A DNA stretch of 64,000 nt from positions 124,001 to 188,000 of the forward strand of contig DASXVV010000014.1 in the NCBI GenBank assembly GCA_036504035.1. The letters are read 5' to 3'. Positions 7,518 to 15,395 of the stretch are shown here, one piece after another. The position numbers and the translations under genes were made by a program. Positions within the stretch are counted from its first letter, which is position 1. The number at the start of each line of letters is the position of its first letter. The notes beneath the pieces are model-generated. The model made no database searches and was not told the origin of the DNA. It saw only the letters and a program-made list of their open reading frames with translations. Source of the stretch: Candidatus Deferrimicrobiaceae bacterium. Its GTDB lineage: Bacteria; Desulfobacterota; Deferrimicrobia; Deferrimicrobiales; Deferrimicrobiaceae.

Positions 7518-9113
7518 TCAGCCTTCGATCGGCAGGATGACGGTCATGCGGGTCCCGACGCCCACGGTGCTGTCGATCCCGATCGAGCCGTTGTGCTTCT
7601 GGATGATGCCGTTCGCGACGGAGAGGCCAAGGCCCGTCCCCTTGCCCTTGGTCGTGAAGAACGGGTCGAAGATCTCCTGGATGCTCTCCGGCTTGATCCC
7701 CGACCCCGTGTCGGCGATGTCGATCCGGATCGTGGCGTCGTCCCCTCGGAAGCGGCAGGCGATCGTCAGCGTCCCTCCGTTGTCCATCGCCTCGACAGCG
7801 TTGACCATCAGGTTGATCAGCACGTTCTTGATCTGGGACGGGTCGGCGCTGATCCTCGGGATGGGCTCGATATCCTTGTGGACCGAGACGGAGTTCGCTT
7901 CCAGCTTGCCCTGGATCAGCGCAAGCGACTCCTCGATGAGTTCGTTGGCGTCGGTTGGCTTCTTGGTTGGATCCTTGGGCCGGGAGAACTCGAGGAGGTT
8001 GAGGACGATCCCCGTCGTCCGCTCGACCTCGCGCCCCATCGTGCCCAGGTATTTCTCGCAGTCGCCCATGAGCCCGTTCCCGGGGCCGTGCTCCTTCAGC
8101 TTGCGCTGCAGAAGCTTGATGTAGGTGTAGACGCCGGTCAGCGGGTTGTTGATCTCGTGGGCGACGGTCGCCACGATCTTCCCCAGGGCGGTCAACTTCT
8201 CGCCCTGCAGCAGCTTGGCCTGCGTCGCCTCGAGCTCATCCGCCTTCTCGGAATACCGCTGCTCGAGCTGGTCCATGTACTCGATCACCTTGTCGTTCGC
8301 CCCCGACAGCTTCTCGGTCATCTGGTTGAAAGAGCGGGCCAGAAAGCCGAGCTCGTCGTTGGAATGGACGGGAATGACGTGCCGGAGCTCGCCGTTCGCG
8401 ACGATGATGGTGCCTAGGAAAAGGTCCTTGATGGGCCGGTTCAGGAACCGGTTGAGGACGACGACGACGATGATCGCGATCATGGCGATGAAGGCGGCGT
8501 TCAAGAGGACGATCTGGCGGCGTGCGACGGCCAGGCTCCGGTCGACGTCGCTCAGCGACTGGGTGATGTCGATGACGCCCAATACCCGCTGGGTAGGGGG
8601 GTGGACATGGCAGTCGGCCAGGGAGCAGTCTTTTTCATTGTAGATCGGATTGATCATCCCGAGAACGCGGTGGCCGTCGGTCGACTTGAAGATGCGGGTG
8701 CGCTCGCGGGCGACCATCTCCCGGCGGGGGCCGCCCCCGCTGTGGCAGCCCAGGCAGGCCTCGGTGCGCTTGTCGGCCATGGCGCCTTTTTCGGCGGCGT
8801 TGGTCGAGAACACGATCCGGCCTTCCCGGTCGTAGATCCGGACCCGTTCGATGCCCTCTTGCTCGCCGATCGTCTTCATGATCCGGTAGGCCTGTTCCTT
8901 GCGGTTTTCCATCATCTCGGTGCGGATGGATTGCCGGATCGTGTCGCTCAGCTTGAGGGCGGTGCTTCGGATGGTCTGGTCGAAGTGGATCTGCTGGAAG
9001 CGGAGGGAGATGTAGGCCTGGTAGCCGTTGATGACGCAGACGGCGAGGGCGATGTGGATGAAGAGCTTGCCGCCGATGGTCTGGTACCACCGGATATGGT
9101 GCAACCGCTTCAT
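7518..9113 (-). CDS. membrane histidine kinase with periplasmic c-type heme motifs
   Basis: 531 residues. A membrane span near residues 15-35 is followed by a periplasmic domain and a second span near 205-225 (IVLLNAAFIAMIAIIVVVVL). The periplasmic domain has heme motifs CLGCH and CSLADCH (C-x4-CH), so it could carry one or two covalent hemes and sense redox state or a small ligand. A HAMP linker, a coiled coil, the HisKA box ATVAHEINNPLTG and an ATPase domain (NVLINLMVNAVEAM, DTGSGI, GTGLGLS) follow. It ends 15 bases before the proposed archaemetzincin start and probably phosphorylates the sigma-54 regulator at 5596-6951. Confidence 0.93.
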   Translation of the reverse strand: MKRLHHIRWYQTIGGKLFIHIALAVCVINGYQAYISLRFQQIHFDQTIRSTALKLSDTIRQSIRTEMMENRKEQAYRIMKTIGEQEGIERVRIYDREGRIVFSTNAAEKGAMADKRTEACLGCHSGGGPRREMVARERTRIFKSTDGHRVLGMINPIYNEKDCSLADCHVHPPTQRVLGVIDITQSLSDVDRSLAVARRQIVLLNAAFIAMIAIIVVVVLNRFLNRPIKDLFLGTIIVANGELRHVIPVHSNDELGFLARSFNQMTEKLSGANDKVIEYMDQLEQRYSEKADELEATQAKLLQGEKLTALGKIVATVAHEINNPLTGVYTYIKLLQRKLKEHGPGNGLMGDCEKYLGTMGREVERTTGIVLNLLEFSRPKDPTKKPTDANELIEESLALIQGKLEANSVSVHKDIEPIPRISADPSQIKNVLINLMVNAVEAMDNGGTLTIACRFRGDDATIRIDIADTGSGIKPESIQEIFDPFFTTKGKGTGLGLSVANGIIQKHNGSIGIDSTVGVGTRMTVILPIEG

Positions 9114-9164
9114 CGTGTCGATGCCCGCCCTTCTCGTGCGAGAACCGGTTATTTCAAGCGTGCG

Positions 9165-9368
9165 TCAAGAGGCCTGGTTTGCCTCGGCAGCGTTGAGCGC
9201 CTCGAGCAGCGTTTTCAGGTCGATCCCGTGGACCCTGGCGCCGTGTTCGACGTTTTCGTAGGCCGAGAGCTGGCACTCGGCGCAGTCGATGCCGAACCGC
9301 GAGAATACGGGGATCGTCTTGGGGCAGTTTCGGAGCACATCTTCGATCTTCATCTCTTTCGTGATCAT
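9165..9368 (-). CDS. DUF1858-domain protein
   Basis: 67 residues. It matches the small DUF1858 fold (MKIEDVLRNCPKTIPVFSRFG then IDCAEC), with cysteines 15, 29 and 32. Proteins of this type are often found beside redox enzymes and iron-sulfur or di-iron repair proteins, but their activity is not established. The DCAEC pair could bind a metal or be redox-active. It lies 51 bases upstream of the heme kinase on the same strand, so it may be the first gene of that regulatory operon. A GATCGTTT-type leader with no obvious ribosome site precedes it. Confidence 0.8.
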   Translation of the reverse strand: MITKEMKIEDVLRNCPKTIPVFSRFGIDCAECQLSAYENVEHGARVHGIDLKTLLEALNAAEANQAS

Positions 9369-9423
9369 CGTTTCCCTCGCCCACGGGTAGTTCGTGCCCG
9401 ATCAGTCTAACACGGCGATCCGG

Positions 9424-10263
9424 TCATGACAGTGGAAGGAAACGCAATTCCGGGGCGGCCGGGATGCGTCCCTGCGTGGCCGCGAGCGCGTAGAACAGGT
9501 TCAGCCCCTCCTGTTCCCGCTGGCTAAGGTTCCACGACAGGTTATTCCAGTAATCCATTCGGAAATCAAGGGGAATCCAGTCTGGGCCGATCGAGCCCTC
9601 GGCATCGTCCGACACCGATTCGCGCGCCATCGCCTTGGCCGAAAGGAGGGTCCGGACGAACGACGCGAGCCGGGCGCCCTTCGTTTCGGCGGCGGCGCGG
9701 GAGACGATCCAGAGGGCGAAAACGAACGGCTTTCCCGTTTCCCGCAGCCACCAGCTTCCGAGGTCGGTGATGCAGGGCGCCACCCGGCCGAGAGCCGCCC
9801 GGATCGCCGCATCGCCGATGGTCAGGCAGGCGGGGAAGCGGCGCAGCGCCTCTTCCGGCGGAAGCGGCGACCTGACGAGCGGGTTGTCCCGGTGCAGGAA
9901 GCGGCGTATCAGGATCTCGAGCAGGACGACCGAAGTATCGGACGCCTCGGTCATCGCGACGGGGCCTTCGGGCAGGGCATCGAGCGGCCGGTTCGACAGG
10001 AGCAGGACGCTCATCACCTTCTCGCGACTGGCGATCGAGATGTCGGGGACCAGCAGGTAGCGGTCGGGATGCGTGGCGTATTCGATGGACGAGGAGGGGG
10101 AGATGTCGAGCGCGCCTTCGCTGAGCATCCGGTTCAGCTCGCGGGGGTGGCCTTCGACGAACTCGACCGTCCCGGGCGGCAGGATCTGCTCAAGCGCCCT
10201 GAATATGGGATAAACGTTTGCGTAAGGAATCCTGCCTACGCGCAGCGGCTGATCGTGGCTCAT
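9424..10263 (-). CDS. mqnA: menaquinone biosynthesis enzyme MqnA
   Basis: 279 residues. It starts LRVGRIPYANVYPIF and has ALDISPSSSIEYA, hallmarks of MqnA, a periplasmic-binding-protein fold enzyme. MqnA (chorismate dehydratase) makes 3-enolpyruvyl-benzoate at the head of the futalosine route to menaquinone. The ATG at 10263 overlaps the permease stop (ATGA), so I prefer it over in-frame starts further upstream, which would lie inside the permease gene. The other mqn genes are not in the window. Menaquinone fits the quinone-linked operon nearby. The last gene of a five-gene minus-strand operon. Confidence 0.9.
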   Translation of the reverse strand: MSHDQPLRVGRIPYANVYPIFRALEQILPPGTVEFVEGHPRELNRMLSEGALDISPSSSIEYATHPDRYLLVPDISIASREKVMSVLLLSNRPLDALPEGPVAMTEASDTSVVLLEILIRRFLHRDNPLVRSPLPPEEALRRFPACLTIGDAAIRAALGRVAPCITDLGSWWLRETGKPFVFALWIVSRAAAETKGARLASFVRTLLSAKAMARESVSDDAEGSIGPDWIPLDFRMDYWNNLSWNLSQREQEGLNLFYALAATQGRIPAAPELRFLPLS

Positions 10264-11465
10264 TCGTACCTCAACGCCTCGATGGGGTTCATGGCTGCGG
10301 CTTTTTTCGCCGGGTACACTCCAAAGAAGATACCCACGAACAGGGAAAAGGTAAACGAGAGAAGTACTGCCCAGAGCGGCACCTCGACCGGCATCCGGGG
10401 AAAGGCCCATCGCAGGGCGGCCGCTCCGGCGGCGCCGGCCGCGAGCCCGAGCACGCCGCCTGCCGCAGACAGCGCCGTCGCCTCGAAGAGGAACTGGAGC
10501 AGGATGTCGCGGTTCCTGGCCCCGACCGCCTTGCGGATGCCGATCTCGTTGGTCCGCTCCTTCACGGTCACGAGCATGATGTTCATGATGCCGATGCCGC
10601 CGACGAGCAGGGAGATGCCGGCGATGCCGCCGAGCACGTAAGTGAGCGTGTCGAGGATGGTGAAGAGCGAGGAGAGGATCGCGCGCTGGTCGGTGACCGT
10701 GAAGTCCTCGTGCCGGTTGTGCGCGTGGAACAGCAGCGCGGTCGCGAGCGACTTCCCGCTGTCGATGTCGTTCATGTTGCGGACGGAGACGATGATCTCG
10801 AAGAGGGAGTCGAGGTCGAACAGGTCCTGCGCCGCCCGGACCGGGATGAAGACGATGTCGTCGATGTCGATGCCCAGGGAGACGCCCTTGCTCTCCATGA
10901 TGCCGACGACCCGGTAGCGGGCGCCGTTCAGCTTGACGACCTGGCCGAGCGCGTTCGCGTTGCCGAACAGCTCCTTCCGGACGGTGCGCCCGATGACGCA
11001 GACACGGCGCTTCGCGTCGACGTCCGCCCCGGTCACGAACGACCCGATCTCGACGTGCAGGTTGCGGACGGCCGAGAATTCGGGGGTGACGCCCAGAACG
11101 CTCACGTTGCGCGTCCGGCCCGACTGCCGCACCTCGGCGGAGCCGAACACCACGGGGGCGACGCCGCCGAAGAGGTATCCCTTCTTCTCGAGGATCTTCG
11201 CGTCGCTCATCGTGAGCTTGTGGCGGGCGGGGCCGACGATGGGCGGGCCGCCGCGCGTCTCGATCTTGCCCGGCGTGATGATGAGGATATTGCTGCCGAG
11301 GCCCGCGAATTGACGCTCGACGTAATTCTTGGTGCCCGTCCCGAGCGAGACGAGCAGGACCACCGCGGCGACGCCGATGACGACCCCGAGCATGGTGAGC
11401 GCTGCGCGAAGCCGGTTCGCGCGAAGCGCCTCGAAGGCGACCAGGAGGTATTCGAGCGGGCTCAT
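10260..11465 (-). CDS. MacB-like ABC transporter permease
   Basis: 401 residues. An N-terminal span (LTMLGVVIGVAAVVLLVSLG), a large periplasmic MacB core domain and three C-terminal spans (TLTYVLGGIAGISLLVGGIGIMN, then two more) match MacB/LolC/FtsX-type permeases. NEIGIRKAVGA and the closing PAKKAAAMNPIEALR are characteristic motifs. It would work with the ATPase and the HlyD-like adaptor encoded just upstream as a mechanotransmission-type exporter of a peptide, lipid or toxic compound. ATGA overlaps on both sides show tight coupling. Substrate not predictable. Confidence 0.93.
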   Translation of the reverse strand: MSPLEYLLVAFEALRANRLRAALTMLGVVIGVAAVVLLVSLGTGTKNYVERQFAGLGSNILIITPGKIETRGGPPIVGPARHKLTMSDAKILEKKGYLFGGVAPVVFGSAEVRQSGRTRNVSVLGVTPEFSAVRNLHVEIGSFVTGADVDAKRRVCVIGRTVRKELFGNANALGQVVKLNGARYRVVGIMESKGVSLGIDIDDIVFIPVRAAQDLFDLDSLFEIIVSVRNMNDIDSGKSLATALLFHAHNRHEDFTVTDQRAILSSLFTILDTLTYVLGGIAGISLLVGGIGIMNIMLVTVKERTNEIGIRKAVGARNRDILLQFLFEATALSAAGGVLGLAAGAAGAAALRWAFPRMPVEVPLWAVLLSFTFSLFVGIFFGVYPAKKAAAMNPIEALRYE

Positions 11466-12172
11466 CCGCGTCTTTCCCGGAACGCGTCTTCCGACAGCAT
11501 GCGGCCGTCGACGATGTAGACGGTCCGGTGCGCGCGTCGCGCGATGAGGGGGTCGTGCGTGACGAGGACCACCGTGACGCCCTCCCCGTTCAACCGTGTG
11601 AGGATGGACAGCACCTCCTCCCCGGTTTTCGAGTCGAGGTTCCCGGTCGGCTCGTCGGCGAGCAGCAGCGAAGGGTGGTTGACCAGCGCCCGCGCGATCG
11701 CCACGCGCTGGCGCTGCCCCCCGGACAGCTCGTTCGACAGGTGGCGGCTACGCTCGGAAAGGCCGACGATGGCGAGCGCCTCCTCGGCAAGCCGCGCGCG
11801 GTCGGCCCGGGGGACGCCGGCGTAAAGGAGAGGAAGCTCGACGTTGCGGCGGGCGGTCGCGCGGGGAAGCAGGTGGAATACCTGGAAGACGAAGCCGATC
11901 TCTCGGTTTCGCAGCCGGGCCAACTCGTCGGAGGAAAGCGTGGCGACGTCGGTGCCCTTGATCGTATAGGTGCCGTTTGTCGGGACGTCGAGACAGCCGA
12001 GGATGTTCATGAGCGTGGACTTCCCCGAGCCGGAGGGGCCCATGACCGCGAGGAATTCGCCGGGGAGCACTTCGAGGTCGATCCCCTCGATCCCGGTCAC
12101 GACCTGCCCGCCGGTCGCGTATTGCCTGGAGACGCCGGAAAGCCTGAGGAGCGGTTCAGCGTCGGCGGGCAA
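11462..12172 (-). CDS. ABC transporter ATPase (LolD/MacB type)
   Basis: 236 residues. Walker A is GPSGSGKST, the Q-loop is VFQVF, the signature is LSGGQRQRVAIARAL and Walker B is LLLADEPTGNLD, with the H-loop in LVTHD. It drives the MacB-like permease encoded next. The start given is a TTG at 12172 that overlaps the adaptor gene by 17 bases; an in-frame start slightly downstream is possible. In Gram-negative bacteria such a trio usually needs an outer-membrane TolC partner, which is not in this window. Confidence 0.93.
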   Translation of the reverse strand: MPADAEPLLRLSGVSRQYATGGQVVTGIEGIDLEVLPGEFLAVMGPSGSGKSTLMNILGCLDVPTNGTYTIKGTDVATLSSDELARLRNREIGFVFQVFHLLPRATARRNVELPLLYAGVPRADRARLAEEALAIVGLSERSRHLSNELSGGQRQRVAIARALVNHPSLLLADEPTGNLDSKTGEEVLSILTRLNGEGVTVVLVTHDPLIARRAHRTVYIVDGRMLSEDAFRERRG

Positions 12173-13403
12173 CGACGCGCACCCCGGGGGCGAGGTCTTT
12201 CTGCTCGAGCGAGATGACGACCGGATCGCCGGGCGAGAGGCCGGAGAGGATCTCGGTCCGGTCCCAGTTGCCGATGCCCGTCGCGACGTCGCGGCGGGCG
12301 ACTTTGCCGTCCGAAATGACGTAGACGAACTTCTTTCCTTCCCGCTCCATGATGGCCGACGAGGGCACCTGCAGCGTTTTTTCCTTGCGGCCGACCACGA
12401 CCTCGATGTCGGCCGACATCCCGAGCCGCAGCGGATGGGGCGGGGAGACGGCCACCACCCGGATCACGTTGGCGCGGGAAACGTCCTTGGAAGCTTCGAC
12501 GACCGGCATGACTTCGGAGACGCGCCCCTCGAAGGTCTGCCCCTGGTAGGCGTCGGGGAGGAGCCGACATTTCTGGCCGACGCGGACGCGCGCCGACTCG
12601 GTCTCGTCGATCTGCGCCTCGATGTAGGTGGCGGAGGGATCGGCCAGCACGAAGAGGGGAGAGCCGGCGATCTTGGTTTCGCCGACCTCGACCAGCTTCT
12701 TCGTGATGATTCCGGAGAAGGGGGCGACGATCGAAAGTTTGCGCTCGCGCTCTGCCACGAGCCTGGCCCGGGTGCGAGCCGAGAGGATCCGGCTCTTGTC
12801 GGCCTCGATCTCGCGTTCCAGCGCCTGGACGGCGGCGGCGCCGCTTTCGGATAGGCGGACCATCTCCCGGGTGTCGTTCAGCCGCGTGTCGACGGATTCT
12901 TTTTCGGAGAGGGGGAGAAACCCTTCGCGGTGGAGCGACTCGGCCCTGCGCTGGTCGGCCGTCGCCTGCTTCAGGGCGTTCTCGGCGCGGGCGAGGTCGG
13001 CGCGATAACGCTGGAGCGCCTCGTCGCGCCGGGCTTCGGCGCCCCGGAGAGCGGCCTCGGCGGTCCGGGCGTCCTCGGCGGCGGCCTCGGCTTCCCGGGC
13101 CATCTCGGGGTCGACGCCGCGGGCGAGCAGCTCGCCCTTGCGAACCGAACTCCCGGCATCGACACGCACTTCGACGAAGCGGATGCCCGTGATCATCGCC
13201 TCCGGCGACAGGGTGGCTTCCCGCACGGCCTTGACGGTTCCGGCCGAGACCGCGGTGACGATCTCCTCGATCGGCGCCCGGACGGCGGGGAAGGTGTCCA
13301 CGGGCGTGCCGGCGCCGGCACGGATACGATAGGCCGCGAACAGCGCCGCCGTGACGACGAGCGCCCCGGCGATCACCCGGATCAGGAGGGATCGAGTCTT
13401 CAA
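12156..13403 (-). CDS. periplasmic adaptor (HlyD/MacA family)
   Basis: 415 residues. One N-terminal span (VIAGALVVTAALFAAYRI), a lipoyl-like half (VTAVSAGTVKAV), a long coiled-coil hairpin at about residues 95-230 rich in alanine, arginine and glutamate, then IVAPFSGIITKKLVEVGE and a beta-barrel and membrane-proximal domain (LRLGMSADIEVVVG) match RND/MacA-type adaptors. It should bridge the MacB-like permease to an outer-membrane channel. The TTG start overlaps the cheY stop (TTGA), so the adaptor is translated directly after a response regulator, an unusual arrangement. Confidence 0.92.
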   Translation of the reverse strand: MKTRSLLIRVIAGALVVTAALFAAYRIRAGAGTPVDTFPAVRAPIEEIVTAVSAGTVKAVREATLSPEAMITGIRFVEVRVDAGSSVRKGELLARGVDPEMAREAEAAAEDARTAEAALRGAEARRDEALQRYRADLARAENALKQATADQRRAESLHREGFLPLSEKESVDTRLNDTREMVRLSESGAAAVQALEREIEADKSRILSARTRARLVAERERKLSIVAPFSGIITKKLVEVGETKIAGSPLFVLADPSATYIEAQIDETESARVRVGQKCRLLPDAYQGQTFEGRVSEVMPVVEASKDVSRANVIRVVAVSPPHPLRLGMSADIEVVVGRKEKTLQVPSSAIMEREGKKFVYVISDGKVARRDVATGIGNWDRTEILSGLSPGDPVVISLEQKDLAPGVRVVARRR

Positions 13404-13783
13404 CGCGCGGAAACTTTGAGGTAGCCTTCGAGGAGCTCCCGGATATTTTCCGCCGTGAACGGCTTGCGCAAGAGGTTGTTGGCTCCCCGGATGATCGCTT
13501 CCTTGCCCATGGGGCCTTTCCCCTCGGTCGAGACGACCAGGACCGGAAGCGCGTCCCAGGCCGGGTTGTCCCTGATCCGGGAGATGAGGTCGAGCCCGTT
13601 CATGACGGGCATGTTGATGTCGGTGAGCACGAGGTCGACCGATGCGGCCGAAAGGATTTCGAGGGCGTCCTGCCCGTGCTGCGCCTCGAGAATCTTGTCG
13701 ATCCGGAGGCCCGTCTCGGTGATCCGGTTCGAGATGACCTTCCGCATCGTCCTGGAGTCGTCCACGATCAGGATCGTCGTCAT
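13400..13783 (-). CDS. single-domain CheY-like response regulator
   Basis: 127 residues, only a receiver domain. It shows the DD pair (LIVDDSRTMRK), the phospho-acceptor in VLTDINMPVMNG, the switch residue in VVSTEGKG and the lysine in LLRKPF. It has no output domain, so it acts by binding a partner or as part of a phosphorelay. It is the first gene of an operon with an efflux ABC system and mqnA, and lies back to back with ilvA and its linked kinase. That kinase (15392-17047) has no receiver of its own and is a possible partner. Confidence 0.93.
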   Translation of the reverse strand: MTTILIVDDSRTMRKVISNRITETGLRIDKILEAQHGQDALEILSAASVDLVLTDINMPVMNGLDLISRIRDNPAWDALPVLVVSTEGKGPMGKEAIIRGANNLLRKPFTAENIRELLEGYLKVSAR

Positions 13784-13862
13784 AGGTGCGCTCCCCGTTC
13801 GGAATTACAGTAATATATCATTGCAAGAACGATCGGAAATCCGCAACGAGGGGCAGGAGCGT
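13784..13862. promoter_or_regulatory. divergent promoter region, cheY-like operon / ilvA
   Basis: These 79 bases separate two divergent operons and include the AT-rich run TTACAGTAATATATCATT around 13805-13822, where promoters for both directions would be expected. CAGGAG at 13855-13860 serves as ribosome site for ilvA. I see no clear operator or attenuator hairpin. Confidence 0.4.
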
Positions 13863-15395
13863 TTGCAGAAGCTGGTTCGGCAAATCCTGACCTCCCGCGT
13901 CTACGAGGCGGCGGTCGAGACGCCGCTCGACGAGGCGCCCGTCCTCTCCCGCGCCCTCGGCAACCGGGTCCTGCTCAAGCGCGAAGACCTCCAGCCGATA
14001 TTCTCCTTCAAGATCCGGGGCGCCTACAACAAGATTGCGCAACTGACCGACGCGGAGCGGCAGCGCGGCGTGATCGCCGCATCGGCCGGGAACCACGCCC
14101 AGGGCGTTGCCTATTCCGCACGGAAGCTCGGCATCCGGGCCGTGATCGTCATGCCCGCGACGACCCCGCAGATCAAGGTGTCGGCGGTGGCGGCGCTCGG
14201 GGCCGAGATCGTCCTCCACGGGGAGGGCTATTCCGATTCCGCCGAGCACTGCGCCCGGCTGGCCGACGAGAGCCGCATGACGGTCGTCCATCCGTTCGAC
14301 GACGAACTCGTGATCGCCGGCCAGGGAACGGTGGGCGACGAGCTCTTGCGGCAGAGCGGCGGCCGTCTCGATGCCGTGTTCGTCCCGGTGGGCGGAGGCG
14401 GGTTGATCGCCGGTATCGGCAGCTATCTCAAGGCGCTGCGCCCCGAGATCCGCGTGGTCGGCGTCGAGCCGTCCGACAGCGACGCCATGGCGCGGTCGCT
14501 CGAGAAAGGGCGACGCGTCCGCCTCGATACGGTCGGCATCTTCGCCGACGGCGTGGCGGTGCGCGAGGTGGGGAAGCTGACGTTCGAGCTTTGCCGCCAA
14601 TGCGTCGACGAGATCGTCCGGGTCGACGTCGACGAGCTGTGCAGCGCCATCAAGGCGAACTACGAGGCGACCCGCTCGATCGTCGAGCCCGCCGGCGCGC
14701 TGGGGCTCGCCGGGCTCCGGAAATACGTGCGCCTGAACCGGCCCTCGGGAAAGACGCTGGTCGCGATCAACTCGGGCGCCAACATGAATTTCGAGCGGCT
14801 GCGCTATGTGGCCGAGCGCACCCAGATCGGCGAGCAGCAGGAAGCGCTGTTCGCCGTCACGATCCCGGAACGTCCCGGCAGCCTCAAGCGGTTCTGCAGC
14901 GAGGTGCTTGGCGACCGCAATATCACCGAGTTCAACTATCGGCTCTCCGGCCGCGCGTCGGCGCAGATCTTCGTCGGCATCTCGATCCGCGACGGCGCCG
15001 AGCGGTTCGCTTTCACGAGACGTCTTGCCTCCACAGGGTTCGACAGCATCGACCTCACCGAGAACGACCTGGCCAAGACGCACATCCGTCACATGGTGGG
15101 CGGTCGTTCGTCCGAGGCGGGGGGCGAGGTCCTCTACCGGTTCTGGTTCCCCGAGCGCCCGGGCGCGCTCGCGCGCTTCCTCGAAAAGATGGGGGAGAGC
15201 TGGAACATCTCGCTGTTCCATTACCGGATGCAGGGGCTCGACTACGGCTGGGTGCTCATCGGGCTCGAAATCCCTGCGGGCGACAAGACGAAATTCCGGA
15301 TGTTCCTCAACCAGCTGGGATATCGATACGTCGAAGAGACGCAAAATCCCGCTTATCGCCTGTTCCTGCACGCGCCGGGCGAATCGGCGTCATGA
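13863..15395 (+). CDS. ilvA: threonine dehydratase, biosynthetic type
   Basis: 510 residues, close to the 514 of the E. coli enzyme. It is a PLP enzyme that deaminates threonine to 2-oxobutanoate, the first step to isoleucine. The PLP lysine is in SFKIRGAYNK, the phosphate-binding loop is in VGGGGLIAG, and two ACT-like regulatory repeats occupy about residues 320-510 (FAVTIPERPGSLKRF and RFWFPERPGALARF), so isoleucine feedback is likely. I chose the TTG at 13863 because CAGGAG lies just upstream and the length fits; a TTG at 13821 lacks a ribosome site. The stop overlaps the next gene (ATGA). Confidence 0.94.
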   Translation: MQKLVRQILTSRVYEAAVETPLDEAPVLSRALGNRVLLKREDLQPIFSFKIRGAYNKIAQLTDAERQRGVIAASAGNHAQGVAYSARKLGIRAVIVMPATTPQIKVSAVAALGAEIVLHGEGYSDSAEHCARLADESRMTVVHPFDDELVIAGQGTVGDELLRQSGGRLDAVFVPVGGGGLIAGIGSYLKALRPEIRVVGVEPSDSDAMARSLEKGRRVRLDTVGIFADGVAVREVGKLTFELCRQCVDEIVRVDVDELCSAIKANYEATRSIVEPAGALGLAGLRKYVRLNRPSGKTLVAINSGANMNFERLRYVAERTQIGEQQEALFAVTIPERPGSLKRFCSEVLGDRNITEFNYRLSGRASAQIFVGISIRDGAERFAFTRRLASTGFDSIDLTENDLAKTHIRHMVGGRSSEAGGEVLYRFWFPERPGALARFLEKMGESWNISLFHYRMQGLDYGWVLIGLEIPAGDKTKFRMFLNQLGYRYVEETQNPAYRLFLHAPGESAS

